Below, one piece after another: positions 52,506 to 55,855 of a DNA stretch of 55,855 bases (position 1 is its first letter; every line of letters starts with the position of its first letter). Below the pieces are notes generated by a model. The model ran no database searches and was not told the origin of the DNA. It was given only the letters and a program-made list of their open reading frames with translations. Source of the DNA: Streptomyces iconiensis (GTDB lineage Bacteria > Actinomycetota > Actinomycetes > Streptomycetales > Streptomycetaceae); contig NZ_JANCPR020000061.1 in the NCBI RefSeq assembly GCF_028657195.3, positions 1-55,855 on the forward strand, read 5' to 3'. The translations under genes and the position numbers were made by a program.

Positions 52506-52918
52506 GTCCTCTGGCTCCTGTCGCGCGCCGTTGCGTGACGTTGCGGTGGTGAAGGCACGGCGTCGGGACGCGGGGTGTCCGCTCGGGTCCGCCGCGGTGC
52601 CGGGAGATACGACCAGCGGCGCCCCGCACGCTGTCGCGCGGGGGGCGCTCTGCGGAGGCGGCCCCGAGGGCGGATCCTCCGGTGGATATCGCGCTGATCA
52701 CGTAGGTAAGGCTATCGCCCCGGGCCCAGGACCCGTCATGGGCCTTATGTGTACAAAAATGCGAGTGCGGTTTGCCGTTCTGGCAGCGACGGTCCGAAAC
52801 CGGACCGCACCCTTGGCAAAGCCGCCGCACCGGAGGACGTTGGCCGGTACGGGACCGCCACAGCGCGCGGTTCCGTCCGGACCCATACCGGTTCCGTTCC
52901 CCGGGAGGTGGACACGGC
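52506..52918. promoter_or_regulatory. Divergent region between glutamate dehydrogenase and DJ-1/PfpI genes
   Basis: 413 bp without a gene. Most is GC-rich, but an AT-rich island (about 52744-52765, around TGTGTACAAAAATG) stands out and probably belongs to a promoter or operator. The right end carries the ribosome site GGGAGGTGG of the PfpI gene. Confidence 0.45.
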
Positions 52919-53485
52919 ATGACCGCGAACATCCTGATCGTGACCGGCGACGCGGCCGAGTCCCTCGAAGTGCTCTACCCCTACCAGCGGCTGCGCGAGG
53001 AAGGCTACAACGTGCACCTCGCCGCGCCCTCCCGCAAGACGCTGCGGTTCGTCATCCATGACTTCGAGGACGGCTTCGACACCTACACCGAGAAGCCGGG
53101 GTACACCTGGCCGGCCGACCTGGCCTTCTCGGAAATCGATCCCGGCCAGTACGCCGCTCTGGTGATCCCCGGTGGCAGGGCCCCGGAGTACCTGCGCAAC
53201 GACCCCGAACTGCGCAAGGTCCTCAAGGCGTTCTTCGACGCGGACAAGCCCGTGGCCCAGATCTGCCACGGCCCCCTGCTCACGGCTGCCATCGGGGCCC
53301 TGAGCGGGCGGCGGGTGACGTGCTATCCCGCGCTGGAGATGGACATGCAGTCGGCGGGGGCCGAGTACCAGGACGCGGAGGTCGTGGTCGACGGCACCCT
53401 CGTCTCCTCCCGCGCCTGGCCCGACCACTCCAGCTGGATGCGCGAATTCCTCACGGTCCTCCGCACCAAGGCTCCCGTGACGTGA
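52919..53485 (+). CDS. DJ-1/PfpI-family protein
   Basis: 188 residues of the class I glutamine amidotransferase-like fold. The nucleophile elbow is VAQICHGPLLTA, with Cys near residue 116 followed by His, as in PfpI and DJ-1 proteins; Glu in DAAESLEVLYP near the start is the usual partner of the Cys. Members act as glyoxalases/deglycases, proteases or stress-related proteins, so the activity here is open. The ATG is preceded by GGGAGGTGG at good distance. It is a single gene, convergent with the broken HAD gene. Confidence 0.9.
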   Translation: MTANILIVTGDAAESLEVLYPYQRLREEGYNVHLAAPSRKTLRFVIHDFEDGFDTYTEKPGYTWPADLAFSEIDPGQYAALVIPGGRAPEYLRNDPELRKVLKAFFDADKPVAQICHGPLLTAAIGALSGRRVTCYPALEMDMQSAGAEYQDAEVVVDGTLVSSRAWPDHSSWMREFLTVLRTKAPVT

Positions 53486-53625
53486 CCTGGCCCGACGAGC
53501 CTGCCTGGCCTGCCTGGCCTGCCTGGACGTGACGTACACCGGCCCGGCACCACACGGGGGCGCGACGGGGCCTGCGGCGAGGACGGGGCGAGGAAACGAC
53601 GGCTCGCGCGGTCGGCGGTCGGGGG

Positions 53626-53660
53626 GGGTCAGGGGTCAGGGGTCAGGGGTCAGGGGTCAA
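53626..53660. repeat. Heptanucleotide tandem repeat (GGGGTCA x5)
   Basis: Five perfect copies of GGGGTCA in a row, in the convergent gap between the PfpI gene and the HAD pseudogene. A second small repeat (CCTGCCTGG units) lies at about 53500-53526 just after the PfpI stop codon. Confidence 0.9.
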
Positions 53661-53670
53661 CGGCCAACGC

Positions 53671-54363
53671 TCACCCGGTGGCCAGCCGCTCGGCCGTGTC
53701 CACGGCCTCCCGCAGGCTGTCGACCACCGGAACGCCCGCCTCCTCCAGGCTGGCCCTGCTGTGGGACCCGCCCGTGAACAGCACCGCGAGCGCGCCCGCG
53801 TGCGCCGCTGCCAGGGCGTCGTCCACCGCGTCCCCGATCACCACCGTCCTGGCGGGATCGACGCTCTCCAGCGCCTGGAGGTGCCGCACCATCTGCGCCG
53901 CCTTGCCCCCGCCCGAGGGACCGACGGCACCGTCGACGCGCAGGAAGTGCCGGTCGATTCCGTGGTCGCGCAGCAGCGGCAGCAGTCAGACGTGCGGCGC
54001 GAGCGAGCAGAGCGACTGCGTGCCCCCGGCCGCCTGCCGGGACGCCAGCAGTTCGGCAGCGCCGTCGGCGAGGCCGGCGCTGGAAGCGCGCTGCCAGTAG
54101 TGCCGGTGGAAGGTCTCGTCCATGACCCGCCACTCACTGCCGCTGGGCGCCCGGCCCAGCAGCCGCTCGTAGAAGCGCGGCACGGGAACGCAGTACAGCT
54201 CCCGGTATCTCTCCAGCGTGATCGGCGGCATGCCCAGCTCGCCGAACGCCGCGTTCGTCGCGTCTATCACGGCATGGATGTCGTGAAGGAGCGTTCCGTT
54301 CCAGTCCCATACGATGTGCGCCGCCCGGCCGTTCACCCCAGCGCTCTGCTGCCCCAAGACCAT
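53671..54363 (-). pseudogene. HAD-superfamily phosphatase interrupted by one in-frame TGA
   Basis: Reading from the ATG at 54363 (CGGGAG ribosome site) gives a HAD hydrolase of phosphoglycolate-phosphatase type: motif I IVWDWNGTLLHD with Asp20, cap domain, then SLCSLAPHV where TGA (53986-53988, codon 126) stops the frame. Without any frameshift the same frame goes on LLPLLRDHGIDRHFLRVDG, KAAQMVRHLQALE and the later HAD motif TVVIGDAVDDALAA, ending at 53671, total 230 residues, a normal length. One base change (for example CGA or TGG to TGA) explains it. The truncated product would lack the motif III/IV Lys and Asp residues and should be inactive. Confidence 0.85.
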
Positions 54364-54456
54364 GCTCCCGACGGTACGTGCCGCCTCTGACAACGCGACA
54401 GCGCTTTTCCCCGGCTGCGTACGGGGACCAACCGGGTTTCCGCAGCTCAGCCGGGG

Positions 54457-54969
54457 TCAGCCGAGCAGTGCCGGGATCTCCTGGACCGCGAACCACAGCA
54501 GTTCGTGGTCCTCAGCGCCGTCCACCGCCAGGCCCGCGTCCTCGTCGCCTTCCGCCGCAGCCGCCAGCGCACCGGCAGCCGCCGCCACGTCCCGCTCGGC
54601 GTCGTCCGCGTCGACGTGCACGGCCGCCGCCTTCGCCATCGGCACGGCCGCCGCCAGACGCACCCTGCCGACCGCCTCGTCCAGCGTGATGTCCGGGTCC
54701 GCCACGACGTCGCCGTCCGGCACCTCGGCGGCCACGACCACGCGGCGCCGCGGCGCCTCACCGTCAGCGGCGAGCAGCCGCAGTGACGCGAGCGCCGCGC
54801 GGCCGAGCGCGGCGTACTCCAACTCCTCGTCCTCCTCGGAAGCGTCCGAGGCGTACCACTCGCGGAGTCCGGGGGTCACGGCGTACGCCTCGAAGGGGCC
54901 TGGGCCCAGCTCGCCCGCACCGTGCGCCTCGCGGAGAGCGGGCAGGGTCAGAGGGACATAGACGCGCAT
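54457..54969 (-). CDS. Small acidic conserved protein of unknown function (DUF6912-like)
   Basis: 170 residues, very acidic and Ala-rich. It begins MRVYVPLTLPALREAH, includes EELEYAALGRAALASLRLLA and AKAAAVHVDADDAERDVAAA, and ends AEDHELLWFAVQEIPALLG. I recall this as a conserved actinobacterial family (DUF6912); no catalytic motif, signal or membrane segment is visible. An upstream ATG 19 codons earlier exists, but homologous-looking sequence starts at MRVYVPL. It runs in the same direction as the HAD pseudogene, 93 bp away. Confidence 0.8.
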   Translation of the reverse strand: MRVYVPLTLPALREAHGAGELGPGPFEAYAVTPGLREWYASDASEEDEELEYAALGRAALASLRLLAADGEAPRRRVVVAAEVPDGDVVADPDITLDEAVGRVRLAAAVPMAKAAAVHVDADDAERDVAAAAGALAAAAEGDEDAGLAVDGAEDHELLWFAVQEIPALLG

Positions 54970-55271
54970 GGCTGCCGCTTTCGTGTATCGCCGGACCGGG
55001 TGCTCCGTCAGCATACGGGCCCTCAACCGGGGGCGCGGCCGTCACCCGCGCCCTCCCAGGAACCGCAAAACCGCAGGTGGACGACCTGCCACGTCAACGC
55101 GTCACCGGGCCGCCATCCAGATAGGGGAACTTCCCCAGCGTTCACCCCCGCCTCCACCGACCCATTGCGACCTGAGGGAACACCGGGCTACAACCGTGGT
55201 CAGCAGCCGGTTACTGACCGGTAATCCAGCCGGCCCTGCCGGGCCCGGCACGTTCCACGGGGGAGCAGCCC
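54970..55271. promoter_or_regulatory. Divergent region before the Rv3235-family gene
   Basis: 302 bp between divergent starts. It contains the 13-bp palindrome GGGGAACTTCCCC (55125-55137) and a TTACTGACCGGTAA sequence (55210-55223) with complementary ends. Part of the first sequence (GGGGAACTTCCC) also occurs upstream of dprE2 near 16401. No promoter could be fixed with confidence. Confidence 0.4.
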
Positions 55272-55826
55272 ATGACCACGCCTACGACGCCGGACAGCAA
55301 CGGCACCGACCCGCACGCCCCCGCGCCGGTGCCCGAGCCCCGCCGCGCCGCACCCTCCGGAGCCCGTGCAGGATCGGGTCCCCGCAGGCGTGCGGGGCGC
55401 GGTCCAGGCAGGGGCGCGGCGTCCCGGCCGCCCGGCAGGCGCGACAGCCGCCGCCCGGCAGACTCGGCCCTGCGGGCGGCAGCACACCGCGAGCGCGAGC
55501 GGCAGCCACCGTTCTGGTTCGCGCGCCGGCTCCTGCTCGTCCTCAGCGGCCAGTGCCCCGTGCACACGCTCCTGGCGCACACCAAGGGCGCCGCCTACGA
55601 CCGGCTGGCCGCCCTCGCGCCCCTGTCCCCGCTGCGCCCGCGCGGCGCGGACCGCAGCACTCCAGCGGTGCTCGAAGCACGGGGCTGCCAGCCACGCCAG
55701 GGCATCATCGAAGCCTTCGCACGCGTCGCCACGGGGTCCGACCAGCGCGCCATGGCCTTCCGCCTGGAACTGTGCCCGGACAAGCGGTGGCGCTGTACGG
55801 CCATCGAGATCGCCCCGGGCCACTGA
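55272..55826 (+). CDS. Rv3235-family protein
   Basis: 184 residues. The first 75 are Pro/Arg/Gly-rich and probably disordered. The conserved part is WFARRLLLVLSGQCPVHTLL, YDRLAALAPLSPLRPRG, GIIEAFARVATGSDQRAMAF and KRWRCTAIEI, which is the pattern of Rv3235-family proteins. This family is usually found close upstream of secA in actinobacteria, so secA may start just beyond the right edge (inference). Function unknown; the GGGGGAG ribosome site is well placed before the ATG. Confidence 0.85.
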   Translation: MTTPTTPDSNGTDPHAPAPVPEPRRAAPSGARAGSGPRRRAGRGPGRGAASRPPGRRDSRRPADSALRAAAHRERERQPPFWFARRLLLVLSGQCPVHTLLAHTKGAAYDRLAALAPLSPLRPRGADRSTPAVLEARGCQPRQGIIEAFARVATGSDQRAMAFRLELCPDKRWRCTAIEIAPGH

Positions 55827-55855
55827 ACAGCGAGAGGGGGCGGCCCCAGGGGGGG

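Noticed and set aside
53986..53988. TGA as a selenocysteine codon in the HAD gene
   Set aside because: The position is not a catalytic residue in HAD enzymes, no selenoprotein family fits, and I recognise no selenocysteine insertion element next to it. A point mutation is simpler.

Overview
The window looks like chromosomal DNA of a Streptomyces or a very close relative. GC is very high, third codon positions are almost all G or C, neighbouring genes often overlap by ATGA or GTGA, and the gene families are typical of the genus. From memory (not checked here), the order of tandem Ser/Thr kinases, FHA-FtsK protein, sugar ABC transporter, wall-polymer genes, 1,659-residue NAD-glutamate dehydrogenase and an Rv3235-type gene resembles the S. 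coelicolor stretch from pkaB/pkaA to just before secA. No rRNA, tRNA, CRISPR array, insertion sequence or phage gene was seen.

Layout. (1) 0.1-3.2 kb: two minus-strand Ser/Thr kinases with C-terminal membrane anchors (PkaB- and PkaA-like), divergent from a 1,455-residue FHA/FtsK-type ATPase (3.8-8.1 kb). (2) 8.2-12.3 kb: a sugar ABC importer (lipoprotein plus two permeases, no ATPase gene). (3) 12.6-17.2 kb: a decaprenyl-phosphoryl-arabinose (DPA) module: GtrA protein, DPPR synthase, PAP2 phosphatase, DprE1 and DprE2. (4) 17.6-22.4 kb: two tandem fusions of a GT2 glycosyltransferase to a TagF-like polyol-phosphate transferase. (5) 22.5-37 kb: glycosyltransferases, an acyltransferase and four enzymes matching the WbpA-WbpB-WbpE-WbpD route to UDP-2,3-diacetamido-2,3-dideoxy-glucuronic acid, with two giant paralogous proteins that each carry two glycosyltransferase domains. 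(6) 37.2-47.4 kb: an AftB-like terminal arabinofuranosyltransferase, a sugar-type methyltransferase, two tandem membrane acyltransferases, another GT4 and a third TagF-like enzyme with an N-terminal membrane part. (7) 47.5-55.8 kb: core genes: NAD-glutamate dehydrogenase, a DJ-1/PfpI protein, a HAD phosphatase gene broken by one in-frame TGA, a small acidic conserved protein and an Rv3235-family protein.

How the genes may work together (inference). Regions 3-6 read as one large factory for a cell-wall glycopolymer. It has its own supply of lipid-linked arabinofuranose, a predicted supply of a diacetamido-uronic acid nucleotide sugar, three polyol-phosphate polymerases or transferases, about six glycosyltransferases, three O-acyltransferases and a methyltransferase. 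An AftB-like enzyme next to a full DPA pathway is unexpected in a genus whose wall is classically described as lacking arabinose and mycolates. The window contains no flippase or polymer exporter, no TagO-like initiating enzyme and no LCP ligase, so those functions must lie elsewhere. Many intergenic gaps contain short tandem or direct repeats.
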